Positions 21,041-30,615 of a DNA stretch of 64,000 nucleotides are shown here, piece after piece (position 1 is the first letter of the stretch; each line of letters starts with the position of its first letter). The DNA lies in the NCBI GenBank assembly GCA_021234155.1, contig JAJEKV010000036.1, forward strand, positions 3,251,070 to 3,315,069. The letters run 5' to 3'. The translations under genes were made by a program, and so were the position numbers. The notes under the pieces are model-generated. The model was not told the DNA's origin and searched no databases. It was given only the letters and a program-made list of their open reading frames with translations. This stretch comes from Isoetes taiwanensis (Eukaryota; Streptophyta; Lycopodiopsida; Isoetales; Isoetaceae).

Positions 21041-22650
21041 ATTTTTATATACGAAGGTTAATGGTTTTTAGGATTACAAATTCAATAGCCGCCTGATTGA
21101 TACCTGTAAAAAGACTCGGCGACCAACCCAAGCTTCATTTAAAGCGTGTTGCCTGCGCATGCATCATCACGATGATATGCTACCGCTATAAATTGTTCAT
21201 TATAAAATCACGTTGTTACATGTCAAAATCTAGTTGTTCCAAGTTTACAATCCTTGAAGGTAACTTGACAATAGGCTTGTTGTCAATCATTGTTCTTGTG
21301 AGAAGAACATGATAAAGCCTTAAAATTTGTGCAAGAACACAAGAAAAAATCACACTTTTTACCTTTTGTCCGCGGGAAGCATTATAGTGTTTAATATGAC
21401 TTGCGTACCGCTTGTCCCGGACGCCCTAATGGCGGATTCTAGGTTTAGGTCGATGGCGAATTACAAACATAGCGTTAATTTCAAAACATCCCCTGCAAAA
21501 GGGATTTATTGATTATTGGTGATTGATCTCGTCCACATCAATGCGCTTCATCGGTCTTTTCGAAGTAATCTTATCTCTAGATGTGAAAGAGAATGGTCAT
21601 TTAGCGGCGTGGGTTTGCGACGCCCGAATTACCTCCTTCATCTAGACTCTTCGAAACCGAATCGGAAAAATGGTTTTTTTGGGGCTTTGAGAGCTTGCAA
21701 GAGCTTGAAAAATATTGTCCAGGAACTATATCAAGAAACCAAAGAAGCACATATGGATACGCCAATACAGGGGAAGAAGGTTATGATCTAAAATCTCATC
21801 TTTGGGTATACAAGTAATTCTAATGGCACTATGGAAGTTGAAAGATCAACATCAAGGTTGGAATCCCCAAGACAATGCTTGAACTTGCAACTTTACCGCC
21901 AAATGTCCGGATGATTTTGTGATATATGATGGTGGAGGAATTTATGCTTTCAATTGCACAAGTTCCATATGAAGCCGACCCCATTGATGAGGATTTTGAA
22001 AAAGCCGGAGATACTATGTGGCTACACCTGTTGATGGCCTTGTTTTAGATCCATACATGGAAAGTGGAATTGGAACATAGCTCGCCGCTATGCCGCGAAG
22101 AGTATCTAAACTGCCAAATTGTTACCTTTGAAGTCTTCAAAGCGAGCATGTCATGGTGCAAAGGAAAATGGGCTTCACACGGGCTTAGGGGATCACAAGG
22201 CGGTTGAGCTTGCCGACATCGCCTGGGTTCTTCCACACCCAATACCAAAAAACAAACCTCTCTTTCCGCTCCTACATGCCAAAATTAGATCCTTTGGTGC
22301 GGTTTTTTAACGCCATGCTCAGTTGTTTTAAGCTTCATGACTCATGAACTTGTTCCTTTAGTTTGAGCGCCAAGATTTTTATGGGTTCTTCGCCCGCGCA
22401 TCGATTGTATGATCCAAGCAAATCCAACATCTGACAAAAAAAAATCATGCTTTTTAAAAATCTCTTTAACCTTAATCTTTTTAATTTCTTCATTATGGCC
22501 ATTCTCGAGGTTGTGGAGGCTTGCCTTCTTTGGACAAGTTTGTTCATCGAAAATCAAAGAGAATTGTGGAGTTGGTTGAACCCAAATATTTTAATTGGTC
22601 ATCTAGCAAAATGCTTTGGGAAGAAAATAAGTGTATTCTCTCTCTAACAT
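21041..22650. other. Decayed interior of the CACTA-like element
   Basis: No supportable gene is seen. Plus-strand frames at 21516-21791 (91 aa) and broken pieces to 22310 have protein-like fragments (QELYQETKEAHMDTPIQGKK, HGLRGSQGG) but no recognised domain. The internal terminal-repeat relic is at 21588. Confidence 0.3.
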
Positions 22651-22653
22651 TCA

Positions 22654-22760
22654 TTCTAGAACTTTCTACAACATTTCGGAATTTTCTAGAAGGATTCCTT
22701 AGGCTCATCAAGATTCTCTTATATTTTAAAACTTTTAAAACTTTCTAGAACATTCTAGAA
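22654..22760. promoter_or_regulatory. Array of four TTCTAGAA heat-shock-element-like palindromes
   Basis: TTCTAGAA occurs at 22654, 22684, 22743 and 22753, with further partial TTCTA/AGAA modules between. Contiguous inverted nGAAn/nTTCn modules are the binding site of heat-shock factors. There is no intact gene directly adjacent; the SNF2 fragment points toward this array. It may be a simple A/T-rich repeat. Confidence 0.4.
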
Positions 22761-22814
22761 CTTTCGTGATATGTGGACGTATGTGACATATGTGTCGAAA
22801 GGTCGCATGTTCCG

Positions 22815-23027
22815 AAAAGGCACCATCTTCATTGTGCCCTTAAGCCCCAAAGAAGCACATGAACTTTTAGTGTGAGCATTTCTAATGGATTGAGCTTCAT
22901 CCAGAATAATTCTAAACCACCTAATGTTCGACAGTGTGCCCCTTAGCCTGGGGGGCTGCTTCTTTTCATCCTCTTCAGATGGCTTTCTGTAATTCAGAAC
23001 AAATGGTTCCATATGTAGTAAGCACAA
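22815..23027 (-). pseudogene. Captured SNF2-family helicase exon fragment (FRG/CHR28-like)
   Basis: The minus-strand frame contains SEEDEKKQPPRL followed by IRWFRIILDEAQSIRNAHTK, the Walker B-region box of SNF2 helicases. In plant CHR27/CHR28-type (FRG) proteins this box reads similarly, with DEAQ rather than DEAH. Upstream NYRKPSEE also fits. The match is lost after about 22840, where the LTGTPIQN motif should follow, so only one exon-sized fragment is present. Its position inside a CACTA-like element suggests host gene capture. Confidence 0.75.
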
Positions 23028-23289
23028 TGTCGCTTACAAAATTCAACACAATTTATTCTTCTCTCGATCTTCATGGTATATGTACAATGATAGCTTGACG
23101 ATGGTACTACTTTTTCCTTCAATTCATGTTCCCATTGTTTTTAAAAGCGATTTAGGGCAAACAATCAAGGTGCAAACAATCAGGGTTGGCAAGGAGTATA
23201 GAAAATGATGCGCGTCATCTTTTAAGAGAGCTTGGATTCACGTTTGATACTGAGCCATGCGTGCCACAAAAGTTCAGCCTAGAGGATAT

Positions 23290-25060
23290 TATGCTAGACC
23301 TTCCCCGGCGGGATCCAAAAAGTTCCCGAGGCCCTTCTTCGGCGGCGCTCCCCCTTTCGCGCTAATGACCACCCTCCCGAGCCCTGTTCCCCTATCCGTG
23401 GCCCAGATCCTCCATTCGGGGCCCCCTCTTCGAAGGCCCAAAAGATTCCGTGACGGCCCCGAGAACTTGTCAAAACCATGGCGCCCCCCGGTCGTCGACC
23501 TTTGTAGAAACCGGGCAGCAGTCTTGTCGCTTCCTCGCACCGGAGGTTCCAGAATGGCAAATCGACCGTCCCAAATCGGGTCCTAATGGCTAAATTACCC
23601 TAGGGAGCAAGTTACAAGGTCGGTTTTGGTAAAAGAAAGAAAACACTCCACGCTTTCCACGACAAGATCCCGCGATCCACATCCTAGGCCAATTGACTAC
23701 GAGTGTGATGGAAGTGAGCTACTTTGGCGCTTCGAGGTCGGTGGTCTTTCCCCGCCACGGAACTTGGTTCCCGTGGCAACGCCGACGCTCAGTCCATTGG
23801 CAGAGTCAAATCGCATTCCTGAGAGGGAGGTCGCCTGGTCCGGCCCCTGTGGCCTGGGAGAGGAAATTCGCAAGCAGCCTTCGGGATTTAGGTCCGGTGG
23901 CTCGGGCGCCAACACCCCACTCCACGCCAAGTCACCTACAAGTAAGGTCCCCCGACCGGACAAGGAGGGCCTCCAAAACGAACCCGCGGCTGCTGTGTTC
24001 TAGAAGGGTTTGCGCTTTGGGGGCCGAGACTTGGTCTGTTGCACTTGGGACCCGGCCGAGAAGCTACAGCCGAATACGGAGAAGGGGAACCGACGCAGCG
24101 GAGTTTGGGCCTGTCCTCCTCCGATGTGGCAAGTAGAAGTCTGGGGCTTTTGCAAAGGGCAAGACATTCATAAATTCGCAATTAATGCATTGTACGAAAA
24201 ATAAATTCCTGATTTTTTGCCAGGCGATTCCTAACCCATCTCCAAAGACACACACCCCAATTTTCAAATTTTCTGAGAAGGTCTAGGTCAAAGGGTTAGC
24301 TAAGGTCAAAGGAATGGAGTTTGTGGGATCGTTGTACTTGGGGTTGACCTTTGGCTCATTTGGACGCTATACTTGGTCTAAGATTGCATTGACGAAACCC
24401 GTGGACTTTGCCGATTCTAGAAGGGTTTTGTTTTGGTTTTTCTGCCTCCCTAAAAGCTATTTGACATGGATGGCATAACTAACTTGTAATGAACTGGTTT
24501 TGTTTCTAAAACAATTGTACCTTTGATGAAAGATTGCTTCATAGTTTCCAAGTGAAAATTTTTTAATGTGTCCGCACCGCCTTTGTTGCCCCCGGTCAAA
24601 GACTCGCTTTTTCGATGCACACTTTTTAGTTATGTATTTTATTGCATTTATGGTTTATAAATTCATAGTTAATGCATGGCATGGAATTAAATTATGGTTT
24701 TTGGTCAGCTGGCTTCCATGGTCATCACCAAAGATACAGAAAATTTCCAAAATTTTTGATAAGGTCCGCACCAAGCGCTGGGGTTAGAACGGTCCGGCAG
24801 CCTGTTGTTGGGCAAGCATGACCGCACCCTTCCCCAAGTCAAACAAGGCTTACTTTGAATGGCCACCTCAAGAGGGGAGAGTCCCGCCCCCCCAGAGATC
24901 GGACCCCAAAAATGTTCTCGAGGCAGCCTGTCCTGGCACCGCCCCCTGGGGGGACTGTATGCTAATGAACACCCTCCCGAAGCTCAGTTCCCCTATATAT
25001 CCGACCGCTGAATCCTCCGCTCAAGGATCCAACCTCGATCGCTCAAATAAGCCTAGGGGA
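23290..25060. other. GC-rich segment with a ~130-bp duplicated block; no clear gene
   Basis: The block at about 23300-23420 (CTAATGACCACCCTCCCGAG, CCTGTTCCCCTAT) recurs at about 24890-25020 (CTAATGAACACCCTCCCGAA, AGTTCCCCTATAT). Frames up to 147 aa overlap on both strands and have biased composition. A real exon cannot be excluded, but no domain is recognised. Confidence 0.35.
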
Positions 25061-25099
25061 CAAACTTTAATGAGCTTCACATTAAAAAAGATGCAAAAC

Positions 25100-25260
25100 A
25101 ATAACGCCGCTATAACAAAATACGCCGCGGACGCCGCGCGGCGACGCAGATTTGAAATAACGCCGCGATAAGACGGGACGCCGCATGACGCCTCGAATAT
25201 TTTGAAACCGCTGGCGGCCGGGTTTTTCCCGAACTTTTTGCCCTACTTCTTCGAGGTTCT
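25100..25260. repeat. Internal CGACGC-rich patch resembling CACTA subterminal repeats
   Basis: ACGCCGC, GGACGCCGC and GCGACGC words are clustered in an otherwise AT-neutral region. This matches the subterminal arrays at both ends of the 20.5-33.96 kb element and suggests a nested or rearranged end. Confidence 0.5.
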
Positions 25261-25369
25261 TGGGCTTATCCAAGGGCGCTAGTACTCGATCTACTCTCGT
25301 AGCAACTATTCTAAGGTTAGTATATCATGTTTTTTAGATTGAATAGGTTTTTGGATTGAATGGTGCATG

Positions 25370-26110
25370 CCCAACCTTCCTCTTTTTTGGTTTCCTTTCC
25401 TTCCTCTCTTCTTTGTTCTTCTTTTTTTTTTCTTCCCATTCTTCCATGCCTCGCTCATTCTTCCTCCTTCTTTTCTTTTCATGCTTCATTTCTTCCCATT
25501 CTTCCTCATGCTTCATTTCTTCCTCCTTCTTCCATGCTTCATTCTTTTCCTCATTCTTTCTTCCCATATTTCTTCTTTTCCTCATTTCTTTTCTCATTCT
25601 TTCTTCCTCATTCTTTCTCATTTCTTTCTTCCTCATGCTTTCATTCTTTATTCCTCACTCTTCTCATTCTTCCTCATTCTTTCTCATTTCTTGTTTCATT
25701 TCTTTTCATTATGCTTTCATTTCTTTCTCATTTCTTTTCTCATGCTTTCTATTTGTTTCTCATTTCCATTCTTTCTCATGCTTTCTCATTCCTCATTCTT
25801 TCTCCCTCCCTTTCCTCATTTCTTTTTCTCTTCCCTTCCTTATTCTTCATTTTTTTTTCATTTCTTATTCTTCATTCTTTTTAATTTCATTTCTTCATTC
25901 TTCATTTGTTTCTTATTCTTCATTTCTTCCTTACTTTCCATTCGATCCTTTTCTTTCCCTTCCCTTATTTCTTCCTTCCATTCTATTCCCTTCCCTTCTC
26001 TCTTATTTCCTTTTTTTCTTCATTCTTTCTTGTTTCTTCTCTTATTTCTTCTCTATTCTATCCTTATTTCTTCTTCTCATGTTTTTCTTTGTTCTTATTC
26101 TTTCTAATGC
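25370..26110 (+). repeat. Polypyrimidine tract 1 (TTCTTCCTCATT-type)
   Basis: About 740 bp of the plus strand is nearly all C/T with scattered A, built from TTCTTCCTCATTCTTTCTCA-like words. The long frames across it in all three phases (up to 275 aa, Ser/Phe/Leu-rich) are artefacts of composition. Such tracts can form triplex DNA. Confidence 0.8.
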
Positions 26111-26237
26111 TTTGTTACTTCGCTGCCCCTTTCATTACGATTTGGACCCATGTGATCTTGTACACGTTGATTTTGGTAAGTAGTTGATCATTTTTTATTT
26201 TTATAGTTTTAAGTAGGTTAAAAAATTGATGGAGTGG

Positions 26238-26655
26238 TTTTGTTCAAGGGCACGGCCTCGGCTTCCACCTAGAGTGGGAGGACCATGTACCCCGGTTCAA
26301 GTCCACTTTCACTACAATCATAAATGTTTCTAGGTTAATGAGTGGTTTGTTCAAGGGCACTGGCCGGGCTCCACCTAGAGTGGAGAGGACCACGCACTGT
26401 TCAAGTCCACTTCCAGCCCACTTGTTATTTTTTTAGGTTTAAAATAAAAATTGTAGTGGCTTGTTCAAGGGCACTGGGCCTGGGCCCACCTTGGCGGGAG
26501 AGGACTAGGTGTCCCGGGTCCAAGTCCACTTTTCTTCTCATTCTTAGGTAGATGTGGCTACGCAAGGACATGGTCGGCTCCACCGCTGAGTGGGGAGGAC
26601 CAGTGTTCGGCCTTAGTTCACGCTTATTGTCGGGCTTTAGCTAGAGGTAGCTAGG
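26238..26655 (+). repeat. Tandem array of four ~105-bp tRNA-like units
   Basis: Units start near 26238, 26346, 26460 and 26559. Each holds TTGTTCAAGGGCAC, a CCACC..GAGTGGGAGGACC segment and, at a fixed distance, GGTTCAAGTCCAC. GGTTCAAGTCC fits the RNA polymerase III B box (GGTTCRANTCC). The unit looks like a tRNA-derived SINE head repeated in tandem. The fourth unit is degenerate. No intact tRNA cloverleaf is claimed. Confidence 0.5.
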
Positions 26656-27169
26656 CTAGGTTAAGTTAACAAGAATCGATGATTCCCTTCACACCCGCAT
26701 AGTTAAAAAAAAAAAATAGGTTAGGCTAACTTAATGTAGTACTAATTCACACTAAAAGCGCTTGGTAAAAAAAAAAAAAAAAATAACTTAACTAATTAAC
26801 TAAATTATTTCAACATGTCTAGTTGGTAGTCAAAGGCATAAAAATTATATGTACAATTAACTAAACTTAAAGTGACCTCTATAGTGCTAATTTCTAATTT
26901 AGTTAATTTTTAGTTAATTTTGCTAACTAATCCTAACAAGGTGCTAAGATAAGTTTAGGTAGTGTTTTTGGTTAAAAAGTTAACTAAATTTTGGGACTAT
27001 CCGCTAACTAATTAACTAGTAATACGAATGTAAATTGACCGCGGGTCCAATACCCTAATCTAACCTATTTAGTTCTTCTTGTTTCTTCTTTTTTTTTCTT
27101 GCTTTTGGGGGAGGGGAGGGGTCTGATAAGGTATTAGTCGCCATAGGGCTGTTATAAAGTAATGATTAT
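26656..27169. other. AT-rich spacer with poly(A) runs
   Basis: Poly(A) runs lie at about 26706 and 26768. TTAACTAA/TTAGTTAA words recur to 27020. No gene is seen. Confidence 0.4.
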
Positions 27170-28795
27170 ATGGTCTCCATATACATGTTTGATATTGTCA
27201 GATTATGTTGCATTTACTTTGTGCATGCTTGGCTTTTGTATTCATTATTTTGTTTTGTTTGTAGGCATAAAATGGCCTCAAGTAAGGACAGATGCTTAGT
27301 GAAATTAGGGCGATCCTCATCAATCACATATGCTATTGATCGACTCGAATCCATATATGCAAACCGATGATCGAATTAACCGCTTTGTAGCATCGCTGAG
27401 AAAGAATGTCGGGCCTCAATTATGTGGGAGGTGGCCGAGCATGAGTCCGAAAGTTGGAAGATATGATGAGAAAGAACTTAAAGTCTTGGGTTTGCAATCC
27501 TGAGCCAGAATTGAGGATGCTACTTAAGTATAAAGTGCCACTTATGAGCCCCTATGCCGAGGCATAATGCGGACGAAGCGGGCTAATTCGCATGCGGCGC
27601 AAAGGTCCGACGCAAAGATCACAAGATGGCCGAGAGCCCCAATGATGAACATGTGAAGGAGTTAGATAGTCTTATCCATGGTGGGAGCTCTATTGGTGCA
27701 GGGCTAGATTATCATTACATGCTCATGATAAATGTGTCGTGATGGCTCGACAAAGATTCCCGTGGATGCCGCTGGAGTTGTAAAGTGCATTGGTAGTAAA
27801 CAAGACCGCCAAATATACCAAATCCGATTTGGGAACCCCCAGACTTTAATCAAGATGATTATTATACCGGCATTATGTGGAGAGGCCAAGATAGAGCTGC
27901 ATCATGGTTGTTGGTCGACAAGTATATCCGCTTTCAAGAGCCTAAGTCCAAAGATTGGCCACACCCCTGACTTGCCCCCCGAGGTCTTTTGTGGAGATGA
28001 GCCATTGTGGACCAATGGTAGTCCCGCCATTCATGAATGGAGGAACCTTGTAGTAATTACTTGACCATCTTCCAGCCAATTCTCTTCTTATAGGAGATGG
28101 TCAAATGCAATGCATAGTGCTCCAAGAAGGGCTGGATATGAAGATAAGTGCGAGTGGAAAGCCAAAATGAGACTCGTGTATAAGTACGCCCCTGTAATAG
28201 CCTCGCCTGCGTATGAGTCTATGCCATCCACGCCCAGGTTGACACACACAAAGCTCAATTGCAAAAGGGTCAAACTCCATTTTGATGACTCGCTACAAAT
28301 GTGTGGGTGGCTATTGGTGATTGGGACACGGCCCTCCTTTTTGCAAGGAGCTTAATGCCCAAATTGAAGAGCCGCTATACACTACAAAGATGGAACCAAG
28401 GGCAAGATATCCTTGGTGGGAGAAGAGAGTTTTACATCATCATCGATGACCAAGCATCATGGGGCATGAGATATCTGACATATATTCCCCGGGCTACATT
28501 TTACGAGATGCTCCTTGATTTTGTCCGTGCAATGCGCTTATGGGGTTGTGTGTTGAGATAAACCCAACCCATCGATACTCTAGCACATTGGACATCATCC
28601 AACATATGAAGGTCCAAATGATGATGGATAGAGAGCTGGTGCACATGGATCGCCCATCTATTGCTCGCGTACGCCGATGTGTTCAAAACAATGAGGGCTT
28701 TCTTCCTGATATAGTTGTGAGAGAGAGACTACATATGAAGTGTGGTGATCCACTTGAGATGGCTAAGCCAATGTTAAATGCTTGCAAGAAGTGAT
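27170..28795 (+). pseudogene. Unrecognised plus-strand gene relic inside the CACTA-like element
   Basis: Consecutive plus-strand pieces in changing frames look protein-coding: MASSKDRCLVKLGRSSSITY (27272), MWRGQDRAASWLLVDKYIRF (27870), WVAIGDWDTALLFARSLMPK (28302), IDDQASWGMRYLTYIPRATF (28442) and VQMMMDRELVHMDRPSIARV (28610), ending at 28793. The pieces may be one gene with introns or indels. No domain is recognised and it does not resemble a TNP2 transposase. It could be a captured host gene. Confidence 0.35.
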
Positions 28796-28939
28796 TAATA
28801 TAATTTGTCTTCCTATTTGAGGCTTGTTGCAACCAATAAATGTTTTTAGTCAAAATTACTAATGAAAAAGTAATTTATTAATCAAAAAATTATTATTAAT
28901 GGTAAATAAATTATTAATCATAACTTGTAGATAAAGTGT

Positions 28940-29200
28940 CACAGGCAGACGCCAAACCCCTAGTTGTGTGCTACATCATCAAACCCTAGATTGTAAATGC
29001 CATGTGGCACAATCTAGGGTTTGATGATGTGGCACACGCAAGCTAGGGTTTGATGACATGCACTTACTATGATGTGGCAATAGGGAAGTCATGACGTGAC
29101 ACAACCTAGGGTTTGATGATGTGCCACCGCAACGTAGGGTTTCATGATGTGGCACTAAAAATGCCAATGGGGGATAATTTAGGGTTCTGCATGACATGAT
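28940..29200. repeat. Tandem repeats of AGGGTTTGATGATGTGGCAC
   Basis: At least six variants occur in both orientations (CTAGGGTTTGATGATGTGGCA and TGCCACATCATCAAACCCTA). The inner pair forms an inverted repeat around 29000. Confidence 0.65.
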
Positions 29201-29401
29201 ACATGGCCCCGATAATATGGCAACCCTAGAGTCTCGATATGCACCCCATACCTATATACGAGATACTTTTCTAATATGAACAAGAATGGTGCCAATATAA
29301 CTGAAAAGATTAAATCAAAACGAAAACCTATTCACCGATTCTTTTTCAAAATCTAATATAATTAGAAACTAAGCCCAAGATTCTCGAGCTTTAAGAAGCA
29401 T

Positions 29402-30615
29402 TTGACACACTTCCTCTTCCCTTTGCCTTTTGTTCTATCCAAAGATTTCCCCTTTTTTCTCATTTCATATACACTTTCCTTTTCCTTTTTGCCCTTTTCT
29501 CTTTTCCATACACGCCTTCCCTTGTCGACAGACTTTTTTCCTTCTCTTTTTATCCTTTCCCCGTCCTTCCCATTTATCCTTTTCCTTTACCTTTTCACTT
29601 TCCCTTTTCCCACAGTCCCTTTTCCCCACCTTTCATGTATCCCTTTTCCCTTTCCCCATCCTCTTCCCGCTTTATCCCTTTACCTTTTTCCACTTCCCTT
29701 TTTTCCATTCCCTCTCCTCTTTTCCTCTTGCCCATTTTCCCTTCCCTCCCCCCCCTTCGCCTTCCTTTTCCTTTTCCTTTTCCCTTCCCTTTTCATTCTT
29801 TTAGCACACCCTTTTCGAGTACCCTTTCTCCCTTTTCTTTTCCCCTTATTTTGTTTCTCTTTCCATATGCCTCTTTCCATTCCTTTTTCTCTACCTTTTT
29901 TACCCGCCCCTTTTCCCTCCTTTTCCACCCCTCCATGTCTTTTTTGTTGCTTCCTTTCCCTTTTTTCAGCCTTTCGCCTTCCCTTTTTTTCTCCCTCGCC
30001 TCATCCCTCCCCTTTTCTCAATTCCACTTCCCTTTTTCTAATGCCCTTTTTTCCAAGTTCTATTTCCTTCTTTGCCCCTCCCCTTTTGTTTTCCTTTCAC
30101 TTTCCCTTTTTTCATACTCTTTTTCTCCCCTTTTTTCCCCTCCTTTTTTTTATTCCTCCTTTTCCCCTCGCCCTTTTCCTCATTTTCCCCAACCACCACT
30201 CTTTTCTTTTTCTTAGTGCCCCTTGCCCTTCCTTTCTCTCTCTCTTTTCCTTTCCCATGCCATTTTCCCCTTCCCCTTTTCTTTCTTTCCTCATACTTTC
30301 CCCTTTTCTCCTTTTTCCTTTCCTTTTCCCATGCTCGTTTTGAATTCCTTTTCCCATTCCACCCCTTTTCCCCACTTTTTCCTTTTCCCATGCCATTTTC
30401 CCCTTTCTTTTTTCCTTTACCTCTTTTTTATTTTCCTCGTGCCCTTTTCCGGGTTCCTTCCCCCCCCTTTTGATTTTCTCTATCCCTTTTCCCATGCATT
30501 TTTCTCTTCTCTTATCCCCACCCTTTTCCCTTTCTCCTTTTCACTTTTCACGTGCCCCTTTGCCCCCTCCAGTTCTCTCTCTTTCCTCCTTTTCTTTTTT
30601 ACCCTTTTCCTATAA
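29402..30615 (+). repeat. Polypyrimidine tract 2 (CCTTTTCCC-type), 1.2 kb
   Basis: About 1.2 kb is almost wholly C/T on the plus strand, dominated by CCTTTTCCCTTT with occasional CATG. All long frames (313, 193, 133 and 130 aa plus; 127 and 117 aa minus) are compositional. The minus-strand readings are Lys/Glu/Gly/Arg-rich because the complement is pure purine. Confidence 0.85.

Noticed and set aside
25356-26183. Long plus-strand ORFs (up to 275 aa)
   Set aside because: All three frames are open because the tract is C/T-rich; the products are Ser/Phe/Leu low complexity.
26238-26655. True tRNA genes
   Set aside because: B-box-like motif only; no convincing cloverleaf or anticodon arm by eye.
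27170-28795. CACTA TNP2 transposase
   Set aside because: Protein-like pieces are present, but none of the TNP2 motifs I know could be found.
29402-30615. ORFs of 313, 193 and 133 aa (plus) and Lys/Glu-rich ORFs (minus)
   Set aside because: Compositional artefacts of the polypyrimidine tract.
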